Shown one piece after another: positions 1 through 8,193 of a DNA stretch of 31,155 bases. The DNA is taken from assembly GCA_017577895.1 (NCBI GenBank), contig PKQY01000021.1, positions 1-31,155 of the forward strand. The letters run 5' to 3'. Numbering within the stretch: position 1 is the first letter of the stretch; every line of letters begins with the position of its first letter. Under the pieces are notes generated by a model, which was not told the origin of the DNA, ran no database searches, and worked only from the letters and a program-made list of their open reading frames with translations. Source of the stretch: Bacillota bacterium. GTDB taxonomy: Bacteria > Bacillota > Bacilli > ZCTH02-B2. A program made the translations under genes and the position numbers.

Positions 1-2
1 TG

Positions 3-377
3 CTCCTATTCAGCCTGTTGAGCATCGCGGCAGACACCCTCTGGATCGGCTGCATGGCTATTGTGGACAAGCAAATCCACTTTCCGACCGCCTGGATGAT
101 TTCCGTCACTTCGTTATTCCTGTTTTCAGCCTCCTTTATGTATGCCTTTGTCCGGCTGCGGACGCATTGGTACAAGTTGGTTTCGGGTTGGCTGGTGATC
201 AACCTGATGTTGGCAGGTTTTCATGGAGATTTTTACCATATGTTGTTAAAAAAGGTTCCCATCTATGTCTATGTGGCGTTAACTCTGATCTGCTTGTGGT
301 GGTATCTGCAAAACATTAAAAAGTTGATTCGCCTGAAAAATAACGAAGGAGTGACGGACAATGCTTGCCGTTTATAA
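3..377 (+). CDS. Membrane protein, C-terminal part (5'-truncated)
   Basis: The reading frame is open to the left edge, so the true start lies outside the window; a TTG at 18 is possible but has no visible ribosome binding site. The visible part has three hydrophobic stretches (about window positions 95-160, 175-230 and 255-310) and a basic, Lys-rich tail. The stop overlaps the start of the ABC ATPase gene by 17 bases, which argues for translational coupling in one operon. It may be a small membrane partner of the exporter or the membrane end of a regulator such as an anti-sigma factor. I do not recognise the family and assign no function. Confidence 0.6.
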   Translation, partial: LLFSLLSIAADTLWIGCMAIVDKQIHFPTAWMISVTSLFLFSASFMYAFVRLRTHWYKLVSGWLVINLMLAGFHGDFYHMLLKKVPIYVYVALTLICLWWYLQNIKKLIRLKNNEGVTDNACRL

Positions 378-1263
378 TGTCAGCAAATACTTCGGCAATT
401 TTTGCGCTTTGAAAAACATTAACCTGGAATTTACCAACGGTGTATACGGACTTCTGGCCCCAAATGGCGCTGGAAAAACGACCCTTATCAAAATGCTGAC
501 CACTTTGCTTTTTCCTACAAGCGGCGAGATTCTCTACGAAGGCAAAGATATCTTCAAGCTCGATGAGAAATACCGCGAACGGCTGGGCTATCTTCCGCAA
601 CAGTTCGGCTATTACAGAAACTATAGCCCTAGGCAGTACCTGATGTATTTGGCCGCTTTAAAAGGACTGGACAAAAAAGTGGCCGTCCGGCGGGTCGAGG
701 AGCTGTTGGCGCTGGTGGGGCTTGAGGACGTGATGGATAAAAAAATGCGAAAGTTTTCAGGAGGCATGATCCAACGGGTCGGCATTGCCCAAGCCATGCT
801 CAACGATCCCAGCATCCTGATCTTGGATGAGCCGACAGCGGGCCTGGATCCAAAGGAAAGGGTCCGTTTTCGTAACCTATTGAGCAGTCTTGCGAAGGAT
901 CGTATCGTGGTGCTTTCGACCCACATTGTGTCAGATGTAGAGTCCATTGCCAACGAAATCATTATGCTCAAGAACAAAGAAGTGTTTTATAAAGGCAGTA
1001 TCGAAAAAATTTGTCAAACGCTTGAGGGGATGGTTTATGAAACGATCATTGATTATCAATCCGCCGACGCCTTTCGCCAAAGCGTTTTAATGCTGACGAC
1101 AAAACAGGTCGAAGGTCGATTGAAAGTGAGGTTTGTTTGCAAAGCGGGAGCCGATCCTGCATGGCGGGCTGTAAGCCCAACTTTGGAGGATGTGTTCTTG
1201 TACGTTTACCACGACCAAGCGCAACAGCGGGAGCTTGAGGCAAATGAGCGTCAAAGGATTTGA
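361..1263 (+). CDS. ABC transporter ATP-binding protein (export type)
   Basis: This is the nucleotide-binding subunit that would power the membrane proteins encoded next to it. It shows a Walker A loop at residues 33-41 (APNGAGKTT), a Q-loop glutamine near 80-81, a signature FSGGM at 132-136, Walker B LILDEP at about 153-158 and the switch histidine at 188. The first 215 residues match the ABC-2/NatA-like ATPase layout. A C-terminal tail of about 85 residues follows, as in many ABC-2 exporters. The ATG at 361 lies inside the end of the preceding gene, and the 3' end overlaps the next gene by 20 bases, so three genes are tightly coupled. The substrate cannot be told from sequence; peptide, antibiotic or lipid export are all possible. 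Confidence 0.9.
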   Translation: MLAVYNVSKYFGNFCALKNINLEFTNGVYGLLAPNGAGKTTLIKMLTTLLFPTSGEILYEGKDIFKLDEKYRERLGYLPQQFGYYRNYSPRQYLMYLAALKGLDKKVAVRRVEELLALVGLEDVMDKKMRKFSGGMIQRVGIAQAMLNDPSILILDEPTAGLDPKERVRFRNLLSSLAKDRIVVLSTHIVSDVESIANEIIMLKNKEVFYKGSIEKICQTLEGMVYETIIDYQSADAFRQSVLMLTTKQVEGRLKVRFVCKAGADPAWRAVSPTLEDVFLYVYHDQAQQRELEANERQRI

Positions 1264-2542
1264 GTTGCGGAAAGTGATTTCCTCTCCGATCATCCATACG
1301 CTGCTCCTGCTGTTTCTCGCGTTTAACGTGTTGCCGATCATCGAACGTGCGCATATCCGGGATGAGCTGGCCATCATAAATCAATTGGTCCAGCGCTTCG
1401 GCCATGAGATGACAGAGGATATGCAGGCGGATTTTCAAGCCTACTACAAGGAACAATTAGATAAAATGAACGAGATTACCAGGGCCAAATCGGAAAAAAC
1501 GTACGTTGATGCCGCCTCCTTTTTTGAGGAGCATCCGGAATGGCTTGACGAGAACACACGGACGGCGTACCTGGAAAAAAGTTCTGAATATGGCAAGGAG
1601 GAGTTGGATTCCTTCTTCAGACTGCTCGTCGTGGAAATCATCTACAAAATGATGCAAGAGGCGGATGAGGTATACAGGGGCATTGATTTGTCGCGGAAGG
1701 CCGAAGAGGAAATCGCCAAGTACGGTCTTGGAGGGAAAGCGGCCGATACTGTCAGGGCAGCTTATGCGAAACTGCAAAAGCGCTTGGAACAATTGGTGGC
1801 GAACGGGGAACACAAACATCTGTTTTTTCCCGGAAAAATCTTTGAGATGCACTCCCTGTTGTTTGAGGACTTGTTCCGCAGAATGATTTTTGAGATGACA
1901 GTCTTGTCCGTGTTGATCACGGGTTATCTTTGCAACTATGAGTTTGAGCGTCAAACCCATTTGGTCGCCTATTCCACCAAAAGAGGTAGGAAGCTGGCGC
2001 TTGACAAGCTGCTTGCCTCCCTGACGGCTACTGCGATCGTGACGACAGTGATTGTCGTGGGAACCTTGGCGGTATACTTTGCCACATTTCCCTATTCCGG
2101 CCTGATGAAAGTCCCAATCAGCAGTTATTTCAATATGGAAGACGAACTTCCCTATATTTCATGGTGGAATATGACGTTTGATGCCTATCTGATGTGCGCG
2201 GTTGTCCTGATGTACGCATGCGGGTTGTTGTTTTCCTCTTTGACTTTTGTCCTTTCCGCATGGATTCGGAACAGTTACCTGGCCTTTTTTTCCTTTATCG
2301 CTCTCTTTGGGATTTTTGTCGGATTGCCAGGGTGGATATCAACCGACAGCAACATGATTTTTCTGGCTCACTACACGCCTTTTGTCTTGATCCTCAATCC
2401 CTTCCTTTGGTTTACCGGCGGTTTGAACCCCTTTACCGCCTTTAAAGGGTATGAAACGGTCACGGTTCTCGTCTGGTCAGCGTTGTTAACCAGCCTGAGC
2501 CAGGCATGCATGTATCGTTTCCGGAAGCAGGACATTCACTGA
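1244..2542 (+). CDS. ABC-2 type permease, subunit 1
   Basis: A 432-residue membrane subunit. One N-terminal membrane segment (about residues 12-32) is followed by a hydrophilic, charged, mostly helical region of about 180 residues, presumably outside the membrane. A block of about five or six membrane segments runs from about residue 205 to the end. This layout fits ABC-2 family permeases. The ATG at 1244 is chosen because GAGG lies just upstream and it starts within the end of the ATPase gene; a GTG/TTG further upstream would only extend the overlap. The next permease has the same architecture, so the two probably form a heterodimer driven by the ATPase at 361-1263. Confidence 0.8.
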   Translation: MSVKGFELRKVISSPIIHTLLLLFLAFNVLPIIERAHIRDELAIINQLVQRFGHEMTEDMQADFQAYYKEQLDKMNEITRAKSEKTYVDAASFFEEHPEWLDENTRTAYLEKSSEYGKEELDSFFRLLVVEIIYKMMQEADEVYRGIDLSRKAEEEIAKYGLGGKAADTVRAAYAKLQKRLEQLVANGEHKHLFFPGKIFEMHSLLFEDLFRRMIFEMTVLSVLITGYLCNYEFERQTHLVAYSTKRGRKLALDKLLASLTATAIVTTVIVVGTLAVYFATFPYSGLMKVPISSYFNMEDELPYISWWNMTFDAYLMCAVVLMYACGLLFSSLTFVLSAWIRNSYLAFFSFIALFGIFVGLPGWISTDSNMIFLAHYTPFVLILNPFLWFTGGLNPFTAFKGYETVTVLVWSALLTSLSQACMYRFRKQDIH

Positions 2543-2557
2543 AAGAAGGTGTCAGCG

Positions 2558-3703
2558 TTGCGAATCATTTTCCATGAAATGAAAAAGATCTTTCATCTCA
2601 AAGCGGTATTGCTGTTGTTGGCACTAAGCTTCATTTACTATGTTTTGTTCATCAAATTTTACATTGACCATTTTCCCAACGGCAGACCGGCCTTGGATCT
2701 TTATCGGGTCAGCATCGAAATGGTGAAAGATTACGGAAGCCGGATGGATGAAAAAGAATTTTCGCACTTTCAAGAGGTGTATCAGCAACAGGTCAAGGAA
2801 GCGAATCGCTTTCTCCAATCAAGGCCGGAATTTGCCGCAGCCGGAATCACGACATACGAGGCGTTTCGAAATATGGATATGAGCAATGATACATTGGCGC
2901 AGCTTTACAGTAAGATCATGTTCGAAGAAAACCTGGATCTGTTTTGGGAATTGCAAGCGCGGGAATATTTCATCGATCGCTATGAAAACAAAGAAGATTG
3001 GATACGAGGCCGCTACGAGGACGTCAGTCATCAGCAGGAACAACGCCTTCAAGAAGTGATCAACCGTGGACACATCGACGCGATTTTTCCTTTTTTGATC
3101 TTGGAAAATTACAACGATTTGATCAGGCACGTGTCCATCCTGACCTTGCTTAGCATCGTCTTTATGATTTCCCCCTTATACCTGCGCGATCGGTCAAACC
3201 TGGTCGTGTATCTGCAATATTCTTCCAAAACGGGACGGCGGATATTCGGCAAAAAGCTGGTGGCGGGCCTCCTGGCTGCTGCCCTCATCATTACGTTACA
3301 GTTGGCTGCTTTTTTTGTCGTGTATCCCCTGGATCAAGTCGGTCCGTTTTTGTCAGCCGAAATCAACTCTGCCTTCAACGACTGGACGTTTTGGTATAAC
3401 TGGACCTTTGGGCAATACATCGCATTAACGGTAATTGCCATTTATCTTCTCGGTCTGGTTGTCGCCTGTTTGACCGCCTGGATTTCCCGCCTTGCGACCA
3501 ACACCCTTACGCTCATCGGTGTGCAGGTGCCGATTTCCTTTGTCCTGTTTTGGCTTGCATGGAAGCACCTGATGAATGCCTTGACAGAAATCGGACGGCC
3601 GCCTTATTTTCTGCCAGCCTGTTATGTGGCCCTGATCGCCGTTGCCATCGCACTGGTCGCCTGGCGATGGAAAAAGGAAAAGGAAATCGATCTAGCCGTC
3701 TAA
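2558..3703 (+). CDS. ABC-2 type permease, subunit 2
   Basis: This is a second membrane subunit of about 381 residues with the same plan as its neighbour: one N-terminal membrane segment, a polar helical insert of about 150 residues and about five C-terminal membrane segments. It ends in a basic, Lys-rich tail. I chose the TTG at 2558 because AAGGTG sits six bases upstream; a GTG at 2549 in the same frame has no room for a ribosome binding site. Only 15 bases separate it from the previous stop. It is probably the partner of the permease at 1244-2542. An imperfect terminator follows at about 3749. Substrate unknown. Confidence 0.78.
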   Translation: MRIIFHEMKKIFHLKAVLLLLALSFIYYVLFIKFYIDHFPNGRPALDLYRVSIEMVKDYGSRMDEKEFSHFQEVYQQQVKEANRFLQSRPEFAAAGITTYEAFRNMDMSNDTLAQLYSKIMFEENLDLFWELQAREYFIDRYENKEDWIRGRYEDVSHQQEQRLQEVINRGHIDAIFPFLILENYNDLIRHVSILTLLSIVFMISPLYLRDRSNLVVYLQYSSKTGRRIFGKKLVAGLLAAALIITLQLAAFFVVYPLDQVGPFLSAEINSAFNDWTFWYNWTFGQYIALTVIAIYLLGLVVACLTAWISRLATNTLTLIGVQVPISFVLFWLAWKHLMNALTEIGRPPYFLPACYVALIAVAIALVAWRWKKEKEIDLAV

Positions 3704-4046
3704 AATGTATTGACATTTCAAAGGAAACTGGCTTCATTCCATTTTCCAAAGCCAAGGTCTAATACCCTGGCGCTTTTTTTTAAAGAATTCCCCATCTTGC
3801 GAGATTGTTTTGCCAATAGTACGTTTGTAAAGGATAACTGCCGTTCGGGCGCAAGTGGCGGGTTTTCCTGCGCCGGACGTATATGATGAAAGCTCGCAAC
3901 GATTCGAGAATTTGTCTTTGAAGGGGAGTGAAAACCCCGCCAGAATTTGGCGTCTGTTTTTTCGGGAATTTGAGCTTATGTGTGAAATTTACATGTATAA
4001 TGATAAAGAATGCTGCCGAATATTGTCGTGGATCGGGGGTGGGAAC
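3704..4046. other. Intergenic region with promoter for the NfeD/SPFH pair
   Basis: About 340 bases with no convincing gene. It holds the terminator at 3749-3780 and a short GGCGCA/TGCGCC hairpin around 3848-3875. An extended -10 element, TGTATAAT, has its TATAAT at 3996-4001, about 50 bases before the NfeD start. No good -35 hexamer sits at the usual distance. An open frame runs in from 3855 but has no ribosome binding site and looks like a chance extension of the NfeD frame. Confidence 0.5.
3749..3780 (+). terminator. Imperfect rho-independent terminator after the ABC operon
   Basis: GCCAAGG at 3751 pairs imperfectly with CCCTGGC at 3765, and a run of eight T follows. There is one mismatch in the stem. 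Confidence 0.5.
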
Positions 4047-4493
4047 GTGGACCTGTGGATATTTTGGTTGGTGCTCGGCCTTATCATGGTCATGGTTGAA
4101 TTGTTTACCGGGACGTTATATTTTTTATGGTTCGGTCTCGGCGCGATGGCAACTGCGGTCATCAGCTCCATTTTTCCGGACAACATTTGGCTGCAGCTCA
4201 TTGTGGCCGCGGCGATTGTTCTGATCCTGTGCTTGGCCACCCCCAAATTTGCGAAGAAATTCGCCCATAAAAGTCCAGGATATAAAGAAGACAAATACGA
4301 TCTGGCAGGGAAAAAGGGAATTGTCGTCGCGCCCATTCATCCCAACGCTTCGGGGGTCGTCAAGATTGTGGGCCACGGCGAATGGACGGCCGTATCCGAA
4401 GAGAGCGAGACGATTGCCGAAGGGACGGACGTAGTGGTTAAGGCCGTCAACGGTTTAACGGTGACCGTTGTGCCGGTCAAGGAAGAGGACTGA
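4047..4493 (+). CDS. NfeD-like membrane protein (partner of SPFH protein)
   Basis: A 148-residue short-form NfeD protein. Two or three membrane segments occupy roughly residues 3-75. A C-terminal soluble domain of about 65 residues then shows the valine- and glycine-rich beta pattern of the NfeD OB-fold, and the tail is acidic. The GTG at 4047 is chosen because GGGGGTGGGA lies directly upstream and because it gives the usual short-NfeD N-terminus with a tryptophan-rich first helix. In this family the protein is normally encoded next to a stomatin/flotillin-type protein and is thought to act with it in membrane organisation. The gene that follows 36 bases downstream fits this pairing. Confidence 0.85.
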   Translation: MDLWIFWLVLGLIMVMVELFTGTLYFLWFGLGAMATAVISSIFPDNIWLQLIVAAAIVLILCLATPKFAKKFAHKSPGYKEDKYDLAGKKGIVVAPIHPNASGVVKIVGHGEWTAVSEESETIAEGTDVVVKAVNGLTVTVVPVKEED

Positions 4494-4529
4494 GCATTTT
4501 CGGTCCAATCATGATGGGAGGGATATTCG

Positions 4530-5465
4530 TTGGAATTTGTCGCCCTTGTGTTGTTGATCGTTGCAATCGTTTATGTCGTTTTAGGGATCAAGTTTATTCC
4601 CCAACAGCAAGTGTACGTCGTCGAAAGGCTGGGCAAGTTCGACCGGACGTTGGACGCCGGCGTTCGCCTGGTGTGGCCCGTCATTGAGCGTGTCCGCGCC
4701 AAGGTCGATTTACGCCTGCTGCAAATCGACATTGAACCGCAAAACGTCATCACCAAAGACAACGTCGGCGTGACCATTGACTCCACGGTGTTCTATCAGG
4801 TCACGGACGCCAAACAGGCCACGTACAGCGTCGCCTCTTTGTATGACGCCATTTCGAACATTTGCAAGTCGGCCATGCGGCAAAGCATCGGGAAAATGGT
4901 TTTGGACGAAACGTTGGACGGACGGGAAAAAATCGCCGCCGACATCCGGACGGCTTTGGACGACGCGACGGCCAATTGGGGAATCCGGATCGAACGGGTG
5001 GAAATTTTGGACATTGAGCCGCCCGAGGACATCCGGCAGGCCATGAACCTGCAAATGACGGCGGAGCGGAGAAAACGGGCGGCCGTTTTGGAAGCCGAAG
5101 GACAAAAGCAGAGCGCCATTTTGCAGGCCGAAGGGGAAAAACAAAGCGCCATCCTTCGGGCGGAAGGGGAAAAAGAGGCCCGCATCCGCGAAGCCGAGGG
5201 GATTCGGGTGGCGCAGGAACTGGAGGCGAAGGGCCGGGCCGAGGCGATCCGCTTGGTGGCCGAAGCAGAAAAAGAACGGATTCAACGTTTGGTGGAAGCC
5301 GGACTGGACCCGAACGTGTTGGCTTATCGCTCGTTTGAAGCGTTGGAAAAATTGGCCGAAGGTGAGTCCAACACCGTGTTTGTGCCGGCCAGCGCGGCGG
5401 ACGTGCTGGCTTCCGCCGGCGCCTTGGCGACGATGATGAAAGACAAAGGGCAAAAGAAAGAATGA
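4530..5465 (+). CDS. SPFH (stomatin/prohibitin) family membrane protein
   Basis: A 311-residue protein with one N-terminal membrane segment (about residues 2-22) and an SPFH/band-7 domain (about 22-185) typical of QmcA/slipin proteins. A long Ala/Glu-rich helix (about 185-260) and a short Ala-rich tail follow. Such proteins oligomerise on the membrane and influence membrane proteins or proteases. The TTG start at 4530 has GGGAGGGA about six bases upstream. The helix contains three near-identical 11-residue units (see the repeat at 5094-5192). It is probably co-transcribed with the NfeD gene just upstream and ends at a strong terminator shared with the convergent gene. A HflK-type role is less likely because no hflC partner is present. 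Confidence 0.88.
   Translation: MEFVALVLLIVAIVYVVLGIKFIPQQQVYVVERLGKFDRTLDAGVRLVWPVIERVRAKVDLRLLQIDIEPQNVITKDNVGVTIDSTVFYQVTDAKQATYSVASLYDAISNICKSAMRQSIGKMVLDETLDGREKIAADIRTALDDATANWGIRIERVEILDIEPPEDIRQAMNLQMTAERRKRAAVLEAEGQKQSAILQAEGEKQSAILRAEGEKEARIREAEGIRVAQELEAKGRAEAIRLVAEAEKERIQRLVEAGLDPNVLAYRSFEALEKLAEGESNTVFVPASAADVLASAGALATMMKDKGQKKE
5094..5192 (+). repeat. Three 33-base in-frame repeats inside the SPFH gene
   Basis: Units at 5094-5126, 5127-5159 and 5160-5192 each encode an 11-residue block beginning AEG. Units 1 and 2 differ at only a few bases and the third is more diverged. They lengthen the coiled-coil helix that mediates assembly in this family. Confidence 0.75.
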
Positions 5466-5485
5466 TCCATGCGGCCAATCGCCGC

Positions 5486-5515
5486 AAAGCCTCGCTGTTG
5501 TCGCAGCGAGGCTTT
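5486..5515. terminator. Bidirectional terminator between convergent genes
   Basis: AAAGCCTCGCTG (5486-5497) pairs perfectly with CAGCGAGGCTTT (5504-5515) around a six-base loop. T-rich or A-rich flanks serve both directions, ending the SPFH gene (+) and the hemD-like gene (-). Confidence 0.85.
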
Positions 5516-5528
5516 GTTGACGAACCGT

Positions 5529-6341
5529 TTAGAAGGGATGATCGCGGTAATACTTGTCCAAAGCCATGATCATGGCGCCCATCCGTTCCCGCTCCGGCCG
5601 AACCACCCGTTCGACGCCGTTGTCGAACAGCGTTTTGGCGGTCACCGAGCCGACGGCGGCGGCGGCGACGTCTCGGGAGAAGGCTTCTTGCAACTGTTGC
5701 GTTAACCGGTGTTTTTGCGCCGCTTCGAACAAATTGCGGACTTGAATGGCGCTGGTGAAAGCGACGGCGTCCACTTGCCTTTGGCAAATCGCTTCTATGA
5801 GGGAAAGCACGGTGTCTTCCGCCGGAGGCAAATGTTTATACGGAAGAATTTCTTTGTAAAGCGCCCCTTGTTCTTGCAAAAATGCTTCCAAATGGGGAAT
5901 TTTTTCCCCGTACAGTTGCACGGCGACGCGCCGGCCGCTGAAGGAAAAGGGGCTGAGGTTGCGGATCAGGTTTTCCACCGTTCCGTCTTCATCCCGCACG
6001 TCAGGCGTCAGCTCGTATTGCTTCAAGACGTTGACGGTCTTGTAGCCGCGGGCGGCGATGCGGGCCGAACGCAACGCCGCCAGCACTTTTTCAAATAGGC
6101 CGTGTTGCCGGGCCTGGTCCAGCAAGGCTTGCGTCCCGATGCCGGTGGTCAAGATGACCCAATCCACCGGCCCTTCCGCCAGCCACCGGAGATCGGGGAG
6201 GACCTGAGCGGCGTCCAAGATGACGGTGCTCTGAATGGAATGGACGACGGGGATGCCGCCCTTTTTACGGATCAGTTCGCACATTTCATCGATCTTTCGG
6301 GAGGCGGCCAAGGCCACTTTTTTACCTTCCAGACCGGTCAT
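5529..6341 (-). CDS. hemD: Uroporphyrinogen-III synthase family protein (HemD-like)
   Basis: A 270-residue cytoplasmic protein with the two-lobed layout of uroporphyrinogen-III synthase. Lobe 1 begins with GKKVALAASR near residue 6 and contains the DWVILTTGIG segment near 80. Lobe 2 contains the DAVAFTSAIQVRNLF segment near 195 and a conserved AAVGSVTAKTL stretch near 231. This enzyme closes and rearranges hydroxymethylbilane to uroporphyrinogen III in haem and sirohaem synthesis. The sequence family is very divergent, so a stand-alone paralogue with another role is possible. No other haem genes are adjacent, and the gene has its own promoter. The ATG at 6341 has GAGGTG upstream. Confidence 0.78.
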   Translation of the reverse strand: MTGLEGKKVALAASRKIDEMCELIRKKGGIPVVHSIQSTVILDAAQVLPDLRWLAEGPVDWVILTTGIGTQALLDQARQHGLFEKVLAALRSARIAARGYKTVNVLKQYELTPDVRDEDGTVENLIRNLSPFSFSGRRVAVQLYGEKIPHLEAFLQEQGALYKEILPYKHLPPAEDTVLSLIEAICQRQVDAVAFTSAIQVRNLFEAAQKHRLTQQLQEAFSRDVAAAAVGSVTAKTLFDNGVERVVRPERERMGAMIMALDKYYRDHPF

Positions 6342-6458
6342 GGTGCACCTCGCTTTTGAACACGTTCAGTCCTTTGCATTCGTTTTTGGCGGGAGACCTG
6401 AAACGTTCGAGTTCATCGCCATAATTCCTACTTTTCATCGTTGTTTTCTTAAACATTT

Positions 6459-6487
6459 ATTGTAGCGGTTTTTTTTCCCGTTGTCAC
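6459..6487 (-). promoter_or_regulatory. Promoter of the hemD-like gene
   Basis: Reading on the minus strand, a GTGACA -35 (6487-6482) is separated by 17 bases from a TACAAT -10 (6464-6459). It lies about 120 bases upstream of the start and just after the ahpF terminator. Confidence 0.65.
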
Positions 6488-6533
6488 CGGCGGGAAAGAA
6501 AAAGGCTTGCGGACGGGAATCCGTCCACAAGCC
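6488..6533 (-). terminator. Terminator of the ahp operon
   Basis: GGCTTGCGGACGG (6504-6516) and CCGTCCACAAGCC (6521-6533) form a 13-bp stem with one mismatch and a GAAT loop. On the minus strand a T-rich run follows (6503-6491). Confidence 0.8.
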
Positions 6534-6558
6534 GGGTTTATCGCATTGCGGCCAAGCT

Positions 6559-8088
6559 TTAATTCCGGATCAGGTAGTCGAAGGCGCCCAAGGCGGCCGT
6601 GGCGCCGCTGCCCATGGAAATGATAATTTGCTTATAGGCCGAATCGGTGCAGTCGCCGGCCGCAAAGACGCCCGGGACGTTGGTGGCACCCCGTTTGTCG
6701 ACAATAATTTCGCCGAAACGGTTCCGCTCTACGGTGCCTTCCAACCATTCCGTATTCGGAACGAGCCCGATTTGAACGAAGACGCCGTCAACTTTCAATT
6801 CTTTTTCTTCGTTGGTGGCCCGATCAACATACGTGAGGCTTTCTACGCGTTCGGTGCCGTTGATGGATTTGGTGGCGACGTTTTTCAATACCGTGACGTT
6901 TTTCAAACTGTACAGCCGTTCTTGGAGAATGGCGTCGGCTTTCAGTTCGGGCATAAATTCCAACACTGTCACATGGCGGGCGATACCGGCCAAGTCGATG
7001 GCTGCTTCGACCCCGGAGTTGCCGCCGCCGATGACGGCCACGTCTTTGCCTTCAAAGAGGGGACCGTCGCAGTGGGGGCAGTAGGCCACGCCTTTGTTCT
7101 TGAATTCGGCTTCCCCGGGCACGCCCAGTTCCCGCCAGCGGGCACCGGTGCAGATGATGACGGCCTTGCTCTTCAGCACGGCGCCGTTTTCCAGTTCGAC
7201 TTCAATGAGATCTTTCTTTTCCAGCCGCTTGGCGCGGTACGGATACATAATGTCGATGTCATAGTTGCGGACGTGTTCTTCCAGTGCAGCCGCCAGCTTC
7301 GGCCCTTCGGTCTGTTTGACGCTGATGAAGTTTTCAATCGTCAGCGTGTCCAGAATTTGCCCGCCAAACCGTTCGGCGACGATCCCGGTGCGGATGCCTT
7401 TGCGGGCGGCGTAAATGGCCGCGCTGGCGCCGGACGGTCCGCCGCCGATGACCAATACATCAAACGGCTCTTTGTTGTTCAGTTCACTCGGATCGGCTTC
7501 ACTGCCCAATTTGGACAAAATGTCTTCCAGCGACATGCGGCCGCTGGCGAAAAGTTCCCCGTTCAGGAAGACGGTGGGCACGGCCAGCACGTTTCGCCGT
7601 TCCGCCTCTTCCTTGAAGGCGGCGCCGTCGATCATGGTGTGCCGGATGTTGGGGTTGAGGACGCTCATGATGTTCAGCGCCTGAACGACGTCGGGGCAGT
7701 TGTGGCAGCTGAGGCTGACGAAGGTTTCGAAGCGGTACTCGCCCTTCAGGTTTTTGATCCGTTCGATGGCCGACGGGTCCACCTTCGGCGGCCGGCCGCT
7801 CACTTGCAGCATGGCCAGGATGAAAGAGCTGAATTCATGGCCCAGCGGCAGGCCGGAGAAGACGACGCCGGTGTCTTCGCCGGGACGGTTGACGCTGAAA
7901 CTGGGGACGCGTTCCAGCGCCGCCTCTTCCACTTTGATTTTTGGCGACATTTCCGCCACTTCTTGCACCAGTTGCCGCATTTTTTGCGACAGTTCGTCCT
8001 CGCCGGCGCACACCTTCAGGACGATGTCGCCTTCCAGCAGATCGAGATATTGCCGCAGTTGGTTTTTCGTTTCTTGATCGAGTACCAT
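6559..8088 (-). CDS. ahpF: Alkyl hydroperoxide reductase subunit F
   Basis: A 509-residue flavoprotein that passes electrons from NAD(P)H to the peroxiredoxin AhpC. The N-terminal tandem thioredoxin-fold region (about 1-200) carries the redox pair C128-C131 in CHNCP. The FAD-binding motif GGGPSG is at about 215-220. The thioredoxin-reductase-type disulfide is C337-C340 in CPHCDG. The NAD(P) motif GGGNSG is at about 354-359. The C-terminal AAGDC segment binds FAD. Length and order match AhpF. It lies 105 bases downstream of ahpC on the same strand. A large hairpin sits between the two genes and a terminator follows. Expression probably depends mainly on the PerR-type promoter upstream of ahpC. 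Confidence 0.96.
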   Translation of the reverse strand: MVLDQETKNQLRQYLDLLEGDIVLKVCAGEDELSQKMRQLVQEVAEMSPKIKVEEAALERVPSFSVNRPGEDTGVVFSGLPLGHEFSSFILAMLQVSGRPPKVDPSAIERIKNLKGEYRFETFVSLSCHNCPDVVQALNIMSVLNPNIRHTMIDGAAFKEEAERRNVLAVPTVFLNGELFASGRMSLEDILSKLGSEADPSELNNKEPFDVLVIGGGPSGASAAIYAARKGIRTGIVAERFGGQILDTLTIENFISVKQTEGPKLAAALEEHVRNYDIDIMYPYRAKRLEKKDLIEVELENGAVLKSKAVIICTGARWRELGVPGEAEFKNKGVAYCPHCDGPLFEGKDVAVIGGGNSGVEAAIDLAGIARHVTVLEFMPELKADAILQERLYSLKNVTVLKNVATKSINGTERVESLTYVDRATNEEKELKVDGVFVQIGLVPNTEWLEGTVERNRFGEIIVDKRGATNVPGVFAAGDCTDSAYKQIIISMGSGATAALGAFDYLIRN

Positions 8089-8122
8089 GCCCGTTCCTCC
8101 CGATGGTTCGTAATTTCGTAAA

Positions 8123-8163
8123 ACAGCCTTTCCCGCGGGGCGTGGCCCCGTGGGAAAGGCTGT
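8123..8163 (-). promoter_or_regulatory. Large hairpin between ahpC and ahpF
   Basis: ACAGCCTTTCCC (8123-8134) pairs with GGGAAAGGCTGT (8152-8163). An inner CGGGGC/GCCCCG pair leaves only a three-base loop, giving about 19 base pairs with one wobble. On the minus strand only a short TTT follows. It could be a partial terminator that lowers ahpF relative to ahpC, or a 3' stabiliser of ahpC mRNA. Confidence 0.75.
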
Positions 8164-8193
8164 CCGAAAGGTGACGGCGCTGTTGGCCGTTCC

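Noticed and set aside
3855..4046. N-terminal extension of the NfeD gene by 64 codons
   Set aside because: It crosses the TATAAT promoter element. The GTG at 4047 has a strong ribosome site and gives the family's normal N-terminus.
5094..5192. 33-base repeats as a mobile or CRISPR-like array
   Set aside because: They are in frame, adjacent without spacers, and encode the regular coiled-coil of the SPFH protein.
4801..5787. Minus-strand open frame across the SPFH gene end and the terminator
   Set aside because: It runs through a strong terminator and two real genes. The product is Arg/Pro-rich, typical of GC-rich antisense frames.
6481..8121. Long plus-strand open frame opposite ahpF (546 codons)
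   Set aside because: It is the antisense frame of a clear AhpF gene; the translation is Phe/His/Gly-rich low-quality sequence without motifs or a ribosome site.
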